A stretch of DNA of 64,000 nt from Actinomyces sp. (GCF_029851875.1 NZ_JARKVC010000006.1:16782-80781), one strand, 5' to 3'. Positions 37,187-46,221 are shown, counted from the stretch's first letter. Numbers and translations: made by a program. The notes: a model not told the origin generated them from the sequence alone.

Positions 37187-37238
37187 GATAGGCGTCCTTT
37201 CAGGTGATGTGCGAGAGATGTTGCCACGCAGAGGTCTG

Positions 37239-38108
37239 TCAGCCCTTCACACCGGCCGAAAGATCTGACGGGCGGAACCATCGCTGGAATAACATGAACA
37301 GGATCACCACGGGGAAAGCAAGAGCTGTCGCTCCGGCGAGGATCGCCCCATTAGGGTTTGCTGCGGTCTTGGCGACATTCGAGATGTAGTTGGCCAGTGT
37401 CACTGCCAGCGGCTGGAGCGATGGATCCTTGGTGATCAGGAACGGCCACAGGAATTCGTTCCACGGCCCAATAAATGTGACGAGAACCACGGTGGCGATC
37501 GCTGGGCGAACAAGCGGTATCGCGATACTCCAAAGGATTCTCAGTTCCGATGCACCATCAAGGCGCGCTGCCTCGAAGAGCGATTCTGGCAGAGACAGGA
37601 AGAACTGGCGGAAGATGAATACTGCGGCAGTATTGATGAAGAACGGCAGAATCATTCCGATGTAGGAGTCGCCGAGACCATAGGTACGCGCGACCTGGAC
37701 GTAGAGCGGAATCATCAGCAGTTGGAATGGAATCGCCTGCACTCCAACCATGATCGTAAATACAAGGCCCTTCCCGCGCCAACTCAGCCGGGATAGCGCA
37801 TAACCGGCGCAGAGACCAAAGGTCAAGGTTCCGAGAAGGACACCGGTGGTGTAAATCAACGAGTTGAGAAGGGATCCGATTAGATCGATCCTCGCGTTGA
37901 TATCTGCAAAGTTGCCGGTCGTCCACCCACCCGTGGGGAATAGGCTGGTCGGCGTGTTGGCCGGATTCGCCTGGAAGGCGCCGACGACCATGAAGTAGAA
38001 CGGGAAGACAAATACGAGTGCAGCGAGGGTGAGGAGCAGGTAGAGCCACGCACGACGCTTCCTTCGCGACTGGAGAGCCCCCTGCGCATTACTGCTGATG
38101 TCACTCAT
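37239..38108 (-). CDS. carbohydrate ABC transporter permease (MalG type)
   Basis: A 289-residue six-helix permease with the EAA loop SLFEAARLDGASELRILWSIAIPLVRPAI and a preceding FRQFFLSLPESL, typical of CUT1 sugar importers. ATG 38108 is three bases after the TGA of the partner permease; a longer in-frame start would overlap that gene. Base composition is visibly less GC-rich than the flanking chromosome. Confidence 0.92.
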   Translation of the reverse strand: MSDISSNAQGALQSRRKRRAWLYLLLTLAALVFVFPFYFMVVGAFQANPANTPTSLFPTGGWTTGNFADINARIDLIGSLLNSLIYTTGVLLGTLTFGLCAGYALSRLSWRGKGLVFTIMVGVQAIPFQLLMIPLYVQVARTYGLGDSYIGMILPFFINTAAVFIFRQFFLSLPESLFEAARLDGASELRILWSIAIPLVRPAIATVVLVTFIGPWNEFLWPFLITKDPSLQPLAVTLANYISNVAKTAANPNGAILAGATALAFPVVILFMLFQRWFRPSDLSAGVKG

Positions 38109-38109
38109 C

Positions 38110-39039
38110 TCAGCCCTCCTTCCCGACTCGGTTGGAAATCGCCGACAAGACACCGATAAAGATCACGAGGATGACGCCGATCGCAGACGCCACGTCCGGG
38201 TTGCTCTGTTGAATACCTTTCTGGTAGATCAGCAGCACGGGCGACAACGATGCGCCGTCGGGTCCTCCGCCTGCAGTAAGGAGGTAAGGCTCCGTGAAGA
38301 GATTCGAGCCTGTGATGATGGCGAGGATAAGCACGAGCACAGTCGCCTGCTTCACGCCAGGCACTGTGACGTAGCGGAAGCGCCGCACTACTCCCGCCCC
38401 ATCCATCGCCGCAGATTCGTACAGCTCCTTCGAGATGTTCTGGAGTGCGGCGAGGTAGAGCAGGATATAGAAGCCCAGCTGCTTCCAAGTCACGTACACG
38501 GCGATCGAAGGCATCGCAAGGTGGGAGTTCACCAGCCATGACGGATCGGGCGCAAGAGGTCCAAGAACGGTGTTGATCAACCCGTTTTGGCTGAACAGCA
38601 GCATCCACACGCCGATCAGCGACACGCTGGCGGTAACGTACGGGATGTAAAAAGCGACCCTGAACGCGGCGGCCCATTGAACGATGTTGTTGAGCGCAGA
38701 CGCGAGGACCAGGGACAGGAGGACCGTAAGAGGCACATTGATGATCAGGAAGATCGCAATGTTGGCAAAGGCCTTCCGCACATCCGGATCCGAGAGCACG
38801 GTGACGTAGTTCGCGAGCCCGACGTAGGGGTGGTCCACCGTGACGTTCGGCGCGGTGAAGAAGTAGTCGTGGAATGAGATCCAGACCGCCTGGATCAGGG
38901 GCCACGCCATGACGGTCACAACAAAGAGAACGTATGGCGCGACAAGGACTAGTCCGATGGGATGGCGCCCCAGGACCCCACCCAGCGGTCCTGTCACACG
39001 CTGGACAGGACGGGTGGCGCTCACACCTCTGCGAGCCAT
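38110..39039 (-). CDS. carbohydrate ABC transporter permease (MalF type)
   Basis: A 309-residue permease with a cytoplasmic N-terminus and six helices. The coupling loop is ELYESAAMDGAGVVRRFRYVTVPGV. A pair with the MalG-type permease; the ATPase is absent from the operon, as is common where a shared MsiK-like ATPase serves several sugar importers in actinobacteria. Confidence 0.92.
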   Translation of the reverse strand: MARRGVSATRPVQRVTGPLGGVLGRHPIGLVLVAPYVLFVVTVMAWPLIQAVWISFHDYFFTAPNVTVDHPYVGLANYVTVLSDPDVRKAFANIAIFLIINVPLTVLLSLVLASALNNIVQWAAAFRVAFYIPYVTASVSLIGVWMLLFSQNGLINTVLGPLAPDPSWLVNSHLAMPSIAVYVTWKQLGFYILLYLAALQNISKELYESAAMDGAGVVRRFRYVTVPGVKQATVLVLILAIITGSNLFTEPYLLTAGGGPDGASLSPVLLIYQKGIQQSNPDVASAIGVILVIFIGVLSAISNRVGKEG

Positions 39040-39044
39040 GCGGA

Positions 39045-40349
39045 TCAGCCCTTGACGAGGCTGTTGATCTTCGTCTCCGCGTTGGAAAGGAAGTCGTCGA
39101 CGGATTCCGTCGCGAAGATGACGGCGGCGGAGTACTCGTTACGAAAGGTCTGCCAAACCTCGGTCGAGTTGGCGATGTTCGGGACGTCAACGGTCCTGCT
39201 GGCGAGACCAGCGAACTGCTCGTACTCCGGGTTGCTCTTGAAGTAGTCGGAGTAGCTCGTGGCAAGGTCGCTGCGGATGGGCATCTGGCCGGTGGCCTCG
39301 AGGAACTTGCCGTCCTGCTCGACGGAGGTGGCGAACTTGAGGAATTCCCACGCCGTCTGCCGGTTGATCGACGTGGCAAACATAGAGACGTTCTTGGAGT
39401 CAGCGAACGACTTGACGGAGTCCATACTTGAACCGCTCTCGGTCGGAATCGGCATGAATCCGACGTTGACCTTGTCCTTGTAGGAAGCAATAGCCCATGG
39501 CCCTGCCATCTGCATGGCAGTAGCCCCGGTGACCATGGCGTCATCCGTGGCGGCTTCCTTCGATGCGTAGCCGTTCGCGTAGATCTCGGCCCAGAAGCTG
39601 GCAACCTTCTTGCCGTCGTCGCTGTTAAAGGTCGCCTTTTGGTCCACCACGAGCTGGGTACCGTCGGCCTGAGCGATGTACACGGGGTAGTAGTCAAACC
39701 AAGGCTGATAGAACTCACTGGTCGGCGCCGGCCAGATGGCAGTCTTGGCGGCTCCCGAATCAACGATCTTCTTGCACCCGGCAAGGAAGTCGCTAAAGCT
39801 GCTCATTCCCGGGTTCTCAGGATCGATCCCGGCCTTCTTGAAGATGTCCTTGTTGTACATCACGAGGACCGGGTTGGACTTCCACGGAAGCAGGTAGTAC
39901 CTACCTTCTGCGTCAGCATAGCCCTTGGCGAGGTCTGCACCGGAGCGCGACTCGATGTACGACTTGCCATCAGAGAAGGTCGTGAGGTCGACCAGTCCAC
40001 CCGTAGCGGCCCACCCGGGCGCGGCGGCAGTCGAGATATTGAAGATGAGATCGGGAGTGGTCCCGGCCGTGATCGCCGCGGTGATCGTCTCCTCAGAGCT
40101 CTTGCCTGCAGGAATCTCCTGAGCAGTCACCTTCTGGTCCGGGTGTGCAGTGTTCCAGGCCTCGACGACAGCCCTCCCCCAAGCGACTTCCTGCTCGTTG
40201 TTCGACATCCAGATCGTGATGGGCCCAGTGGATCCGGTAGCAGCCGCCGAGGACGACGAGCCGCTCTTCGAGCCGCAAGCGGCCAGAACGCCTGCTGCCG
40301 CAAGAGATGCTGCAGCAGCAGTGAACGATCGACGCGAGATGTTCATCAT
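39045..40349 (-). CDS. extracellular sugar-binding lipoprotein of an ABC importer
   Basis: A 434-residue family-1 binding protein. The leader has SRRSFTAAA and a lipobox AGVLAACGS with Cys25; the mature region begins with a Ser/Gly linker and ITIWMSNNEQEVAWGRAVVEAWN. It would be anchored outside the cell and hand oligosaccharides to the MalF/MalG pair. Its start overlaps the end of the LacI gene by four bases, so regulator and transporter share one transcript. Confidence 0.92.
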   Translation of the reverse strand: MMNISRRSFTAAAASLAAAGVLAACGSKSGSSSSAAATGSTGPITIWMSNNEQEVAWGRAVVEAWNTAHPDQKVTAQEIPAGKSSEETITAAITAGTTPDLIFNISTAAAPGWAATGGLVDLTTFSDGKSYIESRSGADLAKGYADAEGRYYLLPWKSNPVLVMYNKDIFKKAGIDPENPGMSSFSDFLAGCKKIVDSGAAKTAIWPAPTSEFYQPWFDYYPVYIAQADGTQLVVDQKATFNSDDGKKVASFWAEIYANGYASKEAATDDAMVTGATAMQMAGPWAIASYKDKVNVGFMPIPTESGSSMDSVKSFADSKNVSMFATSINRQTAWEFLKFATSVEQDGKFLEATGQMPIRSDLATSYSDYFKSNPEYEQFAGLASRTVDVPNIANSTEVWQTFRNEYSAAVIFATESVDDFLSNAETKINSLVKG

Positions 40350-41392
40350 TGAACTCCTTGTGTTGTGGTTCCCCGAGGGCCGATGCTTCCTCGGACGGTG
40401 AGACGGGTCGTGTCAACGAATCGGATGGAAGGCTCCTCGCCCTCCAGCATGGCGAGCATGGCTTCACATACTGCGACGCCTCGTTCGAAGTCCCCGGTGG
40501 CAACGGACGTCAGTCCGGGCGAGAGGCTCCCTGCCAACTCGGAGTCATCGAATCCTGCGACCGACAAGTCGTCTGGAATCCTCAATGCCTGTTGCCACGC
40601 GACGGACATGCCAGCGATTGCCATGACGTCGTTCGAGTAGCAGATCGCAGTAGGTCGGTCGGATGCACGAAGGAGCAGCTCGGTGCTGCGTTGCCCCCCG
40701 CCAGCTGTGAAGTCACCTTCAACAACGAGTGGGGCATTGATCCCGGATCGTGCAGCCTCGTCAACGAAGGCGTCACGACGCGCTCTGGCATGGATGAACT
40801 CGAGGGGGCCAGACACGTACGCGAGCCGGCGGTGGCCGTAGGCAATCAGGAGTCGGACGAGCTCGCGGGTTGGACGAGCGTCATCGGAGTACACGTAGGA
40901 CGACCCGCGCAGCTCGAAAGGATCGAGTTCGCCCACGCCAAGCGCGACAGTGGCGAGCCCAAGGTCGTTCGTCAGCGCAAATCTAGGATCGTTACGACGA
41001 ACGTCGAGCAGGATGACGCCATCGGCTCGTCCTGCTGCAAGACGCCTGTACGCCTGCTCCTCGGCTTCCGCGTCACGGACGACGTGCAGAGCGAGTCCGT
41101 AGCCATGGTTCGAGAGCACAGACTCGCAACCTGTGATGAACCTGGGGAAGAACGCATCCGTCGCCAGGACGTTGGGGTCGCGCATGAGAACAAGGCCGAT
41201 GGTCTCGGTCTTGGAGGTAGCCAGGGCTCGCGCCGGCACCGAAGGCTGCCACTTGAGGTGGCGAGCAGCAGCGAAGACCCGCTTCTTCGTCTCGTCAGCG
41301 ACTGGGCGCTTGCCCGAGTAGGCGAGCGAGACCGTCCCCTTGGACACGCCGGCAAGGTTGGCGACGTCTCCGATCGTGACGGCATTCCGCAT
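40346..41392 (-). CDS. LacI family transcriptional repressor
   Basis: A 348-residue regulator: N-terminal HTH and hinge (VTIGDVANLAGVSKGTVSLAYSG, then the RALAT hinge helix), then a periplasmic-binding-like ligand domain with ICYSNDVMAIAGM and VAGFDDSELAGSLSPGLTSV. It is the first gene of its operon, with AGGAGG seven bases upstream of ATG 41392. Two perfect LacI-type operators lie 36-75 bases upstream, so it should repress its own operon until the imported sugar binds. Confidence 0.95.
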   Translation of the reverse strand: MRNAVTIGDVANLAGVSKGTVSLAYSGKRPVADETKKRVFAAARHLKWQPSVPARALATSKTETIGLVLMRDPNVLATDAFFPRFITGCESVLSNHGYGLALHVVRDAEAEEQAYRRLAAGRADGVILLDVRRNDPRFALTNDLGLATVALGVGELDPFELRGSSYVYSDDARPTRELVRLLIAYGHRRLAYVSGPLEFIHARARRDAFVDEAARSGINAPLVVEGDFTAGGGQRSTELLLRASDRPTAICYSNDVMAIAGMSVAWQQALRIPDDLSVAGFDDSELAGSLSPGLTSVATGDFERGVAVCEAMLAMLEGEEPSIRFVDTTRLTVRGSIGPRGTTTQGVQ

Positions 41393-41427
41393 GGCTCACC
41401 TCCTCATGGGCGTCATCCCGGCAAGCA

Positions 41428-41463
41428 CAAACCGGTTTGACTGAGATCAAGTTAAACCGGTTT
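41428..41463. promoter_or_regulatory. tandem LacI operators upstream of the sugar operon
   Basis: CAAACCGGTTTG at 41428-41439 is a perfect 12-bp palindrome, and AAACCGGTTT recurs at 41454-41463 (TAAACCGGTTTG in context). The centres are 25 bases apart, about 2.4 helical turns. The central CG and flanking A/T steps match LacI/GalR-family sites. The position just upstream of the lacI-like start indicates autoregulation. Confidence 0.88.
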
Positions 41464-42229
41464 GCATGAGGTTGTCAACCAGCCTTCTCGGGGATGACAT
41501 CAAGTTGCTCCCGGGACACACTCAGGTTTGGCGACGCTCGGACGACTAGAGCCGTGCTGCCATCCGTCCACCCGGAACGGCTGCCGGTGGCGGGTAGCAG
41601 AACCTCACGTTCAAGTTCTCACTCGTTAGGTCATTGGCCATGCGTGCCACTGGTCTGGCGGCGATGCGCTGCGCACCGTGAACCCTTCCGCCCCAGCGGT
41701 ATTGGCTGACGCGAGTCAGGACGTGTCCGGTTGTCTCACGCAGACGCGGCTGGCGCGCCAAGATGCCCACGTGCGCGATGCGCTGCTGCGCGCGTCACGC
41801 TCCGTGGGCGGTCTGGCTCAGCCCCACAAACGCCTTGCAGCGCCCTCGCCCGTGGGCATTGACATGAGACTGGTGCGATCACTGGCAGCCCTGCACGAGC
41901 AGGTAGCGCAGACCAGCTCCGTCGTGGCGTTCCTGCGCCACGCGCACAGAGCCTTCGACCTCATCCACACCGCCCGCTGCCCCGTCGCCGTAGGGCAGCC
42001 CAGGAGCGCTTCGAGGCCTTCGCCGCCACCCCGGCGCTCAAGGTCACCGACACGGCGCCGGTCCCTGAGCCGGTACTGGAGCGGGGCCCTAGTGCCATTG
42101 TCCTTGAAGCCCCCGCCTGACAAGAGAACGATCGAGCCGTCTGGCGAGGGTGATGGACTCTGCGACGCCCGCCAAGCCCGCCCGGAGCGGCGCTGCAGGG
42201 ACGCTCGAGGAGACGGGACCACCCCGGCG
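41464..42229. other. gene-poor stretch with a possible decayed coding fragment
   Basis: No intact gene is convincing. One plus-strand frame from about 41678 has plausible helices (LVRSLAALHEQVAQTSSVVA, HRAFDLIHTARC). At about 41995 a shift to the next frame continues as QERFEAFAATPALKVTDTAP and ends at TGA 42118-42120. This could be a frameshifted gene of unknown family. The rest shows codon bias of neither strand. Confidence 0.3.
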
Positions 42230-43054
42230 TTACCACCCCAGACACACCCGGTGGTGGGCACACGTAGCACGGCAAAGGCATGAGCTGCGAACGCAGCGGT
42301 GAGGGTCAAGTAGTGACCGGCGAGGGATCTGCTCAGAGATGATGCCGACTACGCGCCAGACCTGCGCCACAGTGCCGATTCGTCCCAGTGATCTGGGAAG
42401 TCCATCGACGTCTGGGCGTAAGCCCGAGGACGCGGGAAGGTCAGGGACGAGGAAGTCGAGCAACGCAATGAGGCAGCCCATCGTCATGAACTCGACGGCA
42501 GCCCAGATCGGCACGTTGCCGTCGTACTTCTTCTCGAAGTGCAGGACGAACTCCTGCTTGCCATTGCGGGCCTTAGCCTGTTGCTGGTCGTACTGGTGAC
42601 GCCACACCTCGTAGCGCGTCTGCCCTCGCAGTCAAGAACTGGTCTGCTGCGCCTTCGGGCCGAGGTTGGCAGGGTCAAGATGGGCGAGAGATCCCCTCTT
42701 GCCCAGTGTGTATCCGACCTTGACCCGTAGTCCGATCTCGACCTGCTGAAGGCCACCCAGGAGGCACTGGGACAGGCGGTGGTCGAAGTCGTGAAGACCC
42801 ACTCCATCCTCGAAGGCAGCACCGTCAACGTAGTGATCCAGACGCCTTGGCCGCTTGGCGCCCGGCTGCTGCTCGACCCTGCGCATTGGGTAGAGGTAGC
42901 CGGACAGGCGGTAGTAGCCGATCCGCTTGAGGTCTTTGATAGCCCGAGCTGGATCAGCGACAGCGAGGTCCCGATTGCGCAGCAGGTTCAGCTGCTCGTC
43001 GAACGGCACATGAGGCTTGGTGTACTGCATCCCGACTCGCATTCCCGGAGACAA
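42230..43054 (-). pseudogene. Abi_2 (AbiD/AbiF-like) abortive-infection protein, frameshifted
   Basis: The first frame (43054 down to about 42632) encodes PFDEQLNLLRNRDLAVADPA, LKRIGYYRLSGYLYPMRR and FDHRLSQCLLGGLQQVEIGL, matching the Abi_2 family, which includes phage-exclusion proteins. After a stop, a second frame carries FVLHFEKKYDGNVPIWAAVE and FMTMGCLIALLDFLVPDLP, the next conserved block (P-I-W-x-x-x-E). The C-terminal N-x-x-R-N-x-x-x-H-H region is not recognisable. One frameshift near 42610-42640 separates the halves, so the defence gene is probably dead. Confidence 0.7.
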
Positions 43055-43497
43055 GAAAACCGGCCCATCGCGTACCGGGGGCCGAAGCCAGTGGTACGTG
43101 AGAGGGGCCGGTGTTTATAGGTCTAGCCTAGATCATTCCATCTGGAAGTAGCTCCGGCACTGCGACTGGTCTCAGTGTCTCGCCTCACTTCACCTGAGCG
43201 TGTTCGTACGTCCTTGGGAGCCGACCTGCTTGGGACGCCGCCCCGTCGTCGCCTCGACCGGGGTGATTGCGGCCTCGGTGGCGGGCTTGGACAGGGAGAG
43301 CTCACCCTCGCGCGCGGCGTGTCGCGGAGTGTCCGTTAACAGCCGTTTGTGGTCACGGCGAGCCACCTTGTCGGATCTCGACAGGATGCGGGCTTGATCC
43401 TCCGCGCCCGCCAGATGAGCATGACAATGCTTTTCCACCGGGAAGCGGACTTTGTTCGTACCTGGAACGAGGGATTGCATCACCTAGCGTTGGGCGG
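43055..43497. other. intergenic region with no recognised gene
   Basis: About 440 bases between the Abi_2 remnant and the phosphatase gene. Short ORFs exist on both strands (minus 43190-43483, plus 43200-43397), but neither has a recognisable motif or clear ribosome site. I see no RNA gene. Confidence 0.3.
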
Positions 43498-44205
43498 GTG
43501 AGAGAACTTGCGTGGGGCGACGTCCCAAACCTTCGAGACCTGGGCGGAATCCGCACGTCAGCGGGCCTGACACGGTTCGGGCGCGTGGCCAGAGGCCCGC
43601 GCCGTGAGCGTCTGGACGCCGAGGGATGGGCCGCGGCAAAGGACTGGGGGCTGGTGACGGTCGTCGATCTGCGCTGCCCCTATGAGATCGGGGTGCGCGA
43701 CGGGGACCCCGCACCGGTCGACATTCCCGACATGACAGTGGTCAATGCGCCGACCGAGGACCATGACGACGAGGAGTTCCGTCGCGTGTGCTTCCCGATC
43801 CTCGATTCCCCGGAGTACTGGACACACAACCTGCGGATCCTGCCCGCTCTCGTGCGCACCACGCTCGAGGCCATTGCTGCCGCCACACCCGGTGTCCTGG
43901 TCCACTGCAGCGCGGGCCGGGACCGTACCGGTATGGTCACCGCACTCCTGCTCGCCAACGCAGGCGTGGAGCCCGACCTGGTCGCAGACGACTACGAGTT
44001 GTCCGTGCGAGCCATGGCCGGTACCGCGAGCCATCAGCCCACCCACGATCGGCAGTCAACGTGGACCCAAGCACAGGTCGACGCCTGGACTGCGCAGGTG
44101 CGTCCCCACGTAGTCCACTTCGCCCTTGCGGCGCCGGTGCTCCTGGACCACATTGGTGTCTCTCATGAGACCCGTGACCAGTTGAACGACCTACTCGTCG
44201 CCTGA
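43498..44205 (+). CDS. tyrosine/dual-specificity protein phosphatase
   Basis: A 235-residue phosphatase of the Y_phosphatase3 (MptpB/LipB-like) type: [10 protein letters not shown] near the N-terminus, [10 protein letters not shown], and the catalytic P-loop [10 protein letters not shown] with nucleophile Cys137 and Arg143 (C-x5-R), followed by the usual ADDYELS. GTG 43498 is chosen because it begins just before the conserved N-terminal block; a frame open to 43267 lacks coding character. Last clear chromosomal gene before the tRNA-associated element. Confidence 0.9.
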   Translation: MRELAWGDVPNLRDLGGIRTSAGLTRFGRVARGPRRERLDAEGWAAAKDWGLVTVVDLRCPYEIGVRDGDPAPVDIPDMTVVNAPTEDHDDEEFRRVCFPILDSPEYWTHNLRILPALVRTTLEAIAAATPGVLVHCSAGRDRTGMVTALLLANAGVEPDLVADDYELSVRAMAGTASHQPTHDRQSTWTQAQVDAWTAQVRPHVVHFALAAPVLLDHIGVSHETRDQLNDLLVA

Positions 44206-44374
44206 GGGCCAACATCCTGGACTGCCGCTGGCCGTGGTCTGTGCGGAGTGTCCGGAAGCGGCCCATTGTGGACACCTTCGTCGCGCGACTGTGTCGTACC
44301 CGCCCCCGAGCAACACCTAGTGTCCTTTAACCCGCGTCTTTTGACCCCACCTCGTACGCGCCCGGGCAGCAGAA
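44206..44374. other. short intergenic stretch before the tRNA remnant
   Basis: No gene or clear repeat is visible. It lies between the phosphatase gene and the hairpin that once ended the tRNA transcript. Confidence 0.3.
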
Positions 44375-44402
44375 GGCCCCGGCACCTGCTGGTGCCGGGG
44401 CT
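44375..44402 (-). terminator. terminator of the former tRNA-Met gene
   Basis: GCCCCGGCACC (44376-44386) and GGTGCCGGGGC (44391-44401) form an 11-bp perfect stem with loop TGCT. It lies 11 bases downstream of the tRNA 3' end on the minus strand, as expected for a tRNA terminator, which supports the tRNA reading of the adjacent fragment. Confidence 0.7.
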
Positions 44403-44412
44403 CCCTCTCTCG

Positions 44413-44449
44413 TAGCGGGGACAGGATTCGAACCTGCGACCTCCGGGTT
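44413..44449 (-). other. 3' half of a tRNA-Met (initiator-type) gene: attachment site and left element boundary
   Basis: Read on the minus strand, the segment is the 3' side of the anticodon stem (AACCCGG), variable loop AGGTC, a T-arm with GCAGG-TTCGAAT-CCTGT, and the acceptor strand CCCCGCT plus A. It matches bacterial initiator tRNA-fMet 3' halves. The sequence to its right does not contain the anticodon loop or the 5' half. This is what a tRNA-targeting integrase leaves at one end. The complete tRNA should be at the other end, outside the window. Confidence 0.75.
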
Positions 44450-44596
44450 GTCCTCACGACGCTTCGCTCATGTGCTCCGCGTGCGTCTGGAGTGGTTCGA
44501 GCTTCAGCTGTGCTGGCACACCCGAGGAGCGTGGCTCCTCTTCCTCGCGGCTGTTGAAGCGTATGTGGCTCGGCGTCTTCTCTTTTTTGCCTCTAT

Positions 44597-44753
44597 AACC
44601 GGTAACAGAACCCTTGGAAGCAATAACGCTGTTACCTCCTCTACCGGTGATGCCGCTATGACCGGCATTGGAACCGTCAGAGCCGTGAGAGGTAATAGAG
44701 CCGTTGCTGGCGATAGCAGCGAGGACGCTGTTAGAGCCGTCAGCAACGTTGGA
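44597..44753. repeat. 9-bp-phased degenerate repeat array A, intergenic
   Basis: About 17 consecutive 9-base units of the general form GGTAATAGA/GCCGTTGCT, for example GGTAATAGAGCCGTTGCTGG at 44691-44710. The same 20-mer with one change occurs at 49902-49921. It lies 126 bases upstream of ssb, outside any convincing gene. Both strands read as tripeptide repeats only because the period is nine. Confidence 0.7.
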
Positions 44754-44878
44754 TCGGCCCACGGCTAGCCGAGCGCGAGCTCACCGCTCCTCCCCTAACC
44801 CACTTCCCGGTCTTTTCACTACCTGTTTTCCGTGAAGCCGCCTGGCTTTCACTCCACCTCTCTCCGAAAGGAATCCTC

Positions 44879-45400
44879 ATGAATCACCTGACGATCACCG
44901 GCTACCTGGGTGCTGACCCTGAGCTGTGCTACGTCGCCGCGACCGGCAAGCAGGTTGTCAGTGTCCGTGTCGCTGACACTCCTCGATCTCTCAACCGTGA
45001 GACCGGCCAGTGGGAGAACGGGACAACGCTGTGGCTTCGCGCTAGCGCCTGGGGACCTCTGGCCGAGCACATCGCCAACAGCGTGCGTAAGGGCGACCGT
45101 GTCACGCTCACTGGACGCCTGACGCAGCACGACTATGTCAACCGCAATGGCGAGCAGCGTCATCGCATCGAGCTCAGCATCGAGGACTTCGCCGTTTCCC
45201 TGGCGCGCACGAGCGTGAGCGTCCACCGCGAGCCCCGAAGGGGTGGCGCTCATGGCTCTGTTGCCTCTGACGGCTCCGTTACTGGTAACAGCGGCATGGC
45301 CGGTAATAGCGCTGATGGTGGCGTTACTGGTGGATGGCCTGGTGATGTCGACGAGGACGGCCCGTGGGGGCCTGTGGCCGTGCCTGGCGGCGGAGCCTGA
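44879..45400 (+). CDS. ssb: single-stranded DNA-binding protein of the element
   Basis: A 173-residue SSB with an N-terminal OB fold (LTITGYLGADPEL, VVSVRVADTP, NGTTLWLRASAWGPLAEHI, GDRVTLTGRLTQHDYVNRNG). ATG 44879 follows AAAGGA. The C-terminal half is a Gly/Ser-rich linker (residues about 115-155) encoded partly by a 9-bp repeat array. The usual acidic tip DDDxPF is absent; the chain ends in VPGGGA. It probably protects single-stranded DNA during conjugative transfer. It leads an operon-like set with parA and its partner. Confidence 0.9.
   Translation: MNHLTITGYLGADPELCYVAATGKQVVSVRVADTPRSLNRETGQWENGTTLWLRASAWGPLAEHIANSVRKGDRVTLTGRLTQHDYVNRNGEQRHRIELSIEDFAVSLARTSVSVHREPRRGGAHGSVASDGSVTGNSGMAGNSADGGVTGGWPGDVDEDGPWGPVAVPGGGA
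45254..45336 (+). repeat. 9-bp-phased repeat array B, inside ssb
   Basis: Units such as GGCTCCGTTACTGGTAAC, GGTAATAGC and GGCGTTACTGG encode the DGSVTGNSGMAGNSADGGVT linker. GTTACTGGTAAC is nearly self-complementary. The words GGTAATAGC and CGTTACTGG are shared with arrays A, C and D. Confidence 0.65.
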
Positions 45401-45442
45401 GTGAAGAGTCAAAACGAACCAAAGAGTAGTTAGGAGGGGATC

Positions 45443-46204
45443 ATGATTTTCGCGATCACTAACCAAAAAGGCGGCGTGGGCAAGACATCCACGACCGTGA
45501 ACCTAGCAGCGATCCTGGCTGCCCAGGGCCAGCGTGTGCTGGTGGTTGACGCTGACTCCCAGGCCAACGCCACATCCATCACCGCCCCGAGCCTCGACGC
45601 GCAGGCACTGAGCCTGCATGACGTGCTCACTGCTGTCGCCGTCGGCCAGGCAGGAGAAGGCTCCATCACCCAGGTTGTCGTCCCCAGTGCCTGGGACGGG
45701 GTGGACATCGTCCCTGCCGAGAGGGCGTTGGCCTCTCAAGAGAGTGATGCCGCACCAGGGCGGGAGTTCCGGCTGCGCACCGCCCTGGCAGGGGTAAGGG
45801 AGCGGTGGGACCACGTCCTCATTGACTGTCCTCCGTCCCTGGGAACACTCACAATCTCCTCGCTCACCGCCGCTGATCGTGTCCTGATCGTCAGCGAGCC
45901 CAGGGCCAGTGCCGTAGCGGGTGTTGAGGGGATCATCTCGACCCTGGAGCAGATCCAGCGCTTCTACAACCCTGACCTGACCCTGTCTGGGATCGTGCTC
46001 AACCGATGGCGCTCAGACCGCAGGGACCGTGCCCTGTGGCGGGGGTACCTGATGGAGACCTATCCAGGCGCTGTACTCGACCACCCACTGCCCGAACGTG
46101 AAGTCGTGGCAACTGCCGCGACCAACGGGGTGCCTGTCCCGCGTGAGGAAGCACGCGACTACCACAACGCCCTGTCGGCTATCGCCGCTGAGATCACCGC
46201 CTGA
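45443..46204 (+). CDS. parA: ParA family partition ATPase
   Basis: A 253-residue ParA/Soj-type ATPase without an N-terminal HTH: deviant Walker A KGGVGKTS (residues 9-16), VLVVDADSQANAT, and HVLIDCPPSLG. ATG 45443 follows GGAGGGG. It should form DNA-bound gradients that segregate the excised circular form of the element, together with the small protein encoded next. Encoded 42 bases after ssb. Confidence 0.93.
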   Translation: MIFAITNQKGGVGKTSTTVNLAAILAAQGQRVLVVDADSQANATSITAPSLDAQALSLHDVLTAVAVGQAGEGSITQVVVPSAWDGVDIVPAERALASQESDAAPGREFRLRTALAGVRERWDHVLIDCPPSLGTLTISSLTAADRVLIVSEPRASAVAGVEGIISTLEQIQRFYNPDLTLSGIVLNRWRSDRRDRALWRGYLMETYPGAVLDHPLPEREVVATAATNGVPVPREEARDYHNALSAIAAEITA

Positions 46205-46221
46205 GAAGCAGAGGAGAAGTG

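Noticed and set aside
41678..42283. A 201-codon ORF after the LacI operators taken as an intact gene
   Set aside because: Coding-like character switches frame near 41,995 and the second half of the ORF is Arg/Ser/Pro-rich out-of-frame sequence; at best a frameshifted remnant.
44405..44460. A complete tRNA gene
   Set aside because: Only the 3' half (T-arm, acceptor strand and part of the anticodon stem) is present; the sequence to the right lacks the anticodon loop, D-arm and 5' acceptor strand.
44454..44762. A minus-strand ORF rich in Ser/Gly/Asn next to the attachment site
   Set aside because: The composition follows from the 9-bp repeat array. The opposite strand also reads as a tripeptide repeat, and no folded segment with homology is seen.
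44849..45466. A 205-codon minus-strand frame opposite ssb
   Set aside because: The plus strand encodes a clear OB-fold SSB with a ribosome site; the opposite frame has no motif.
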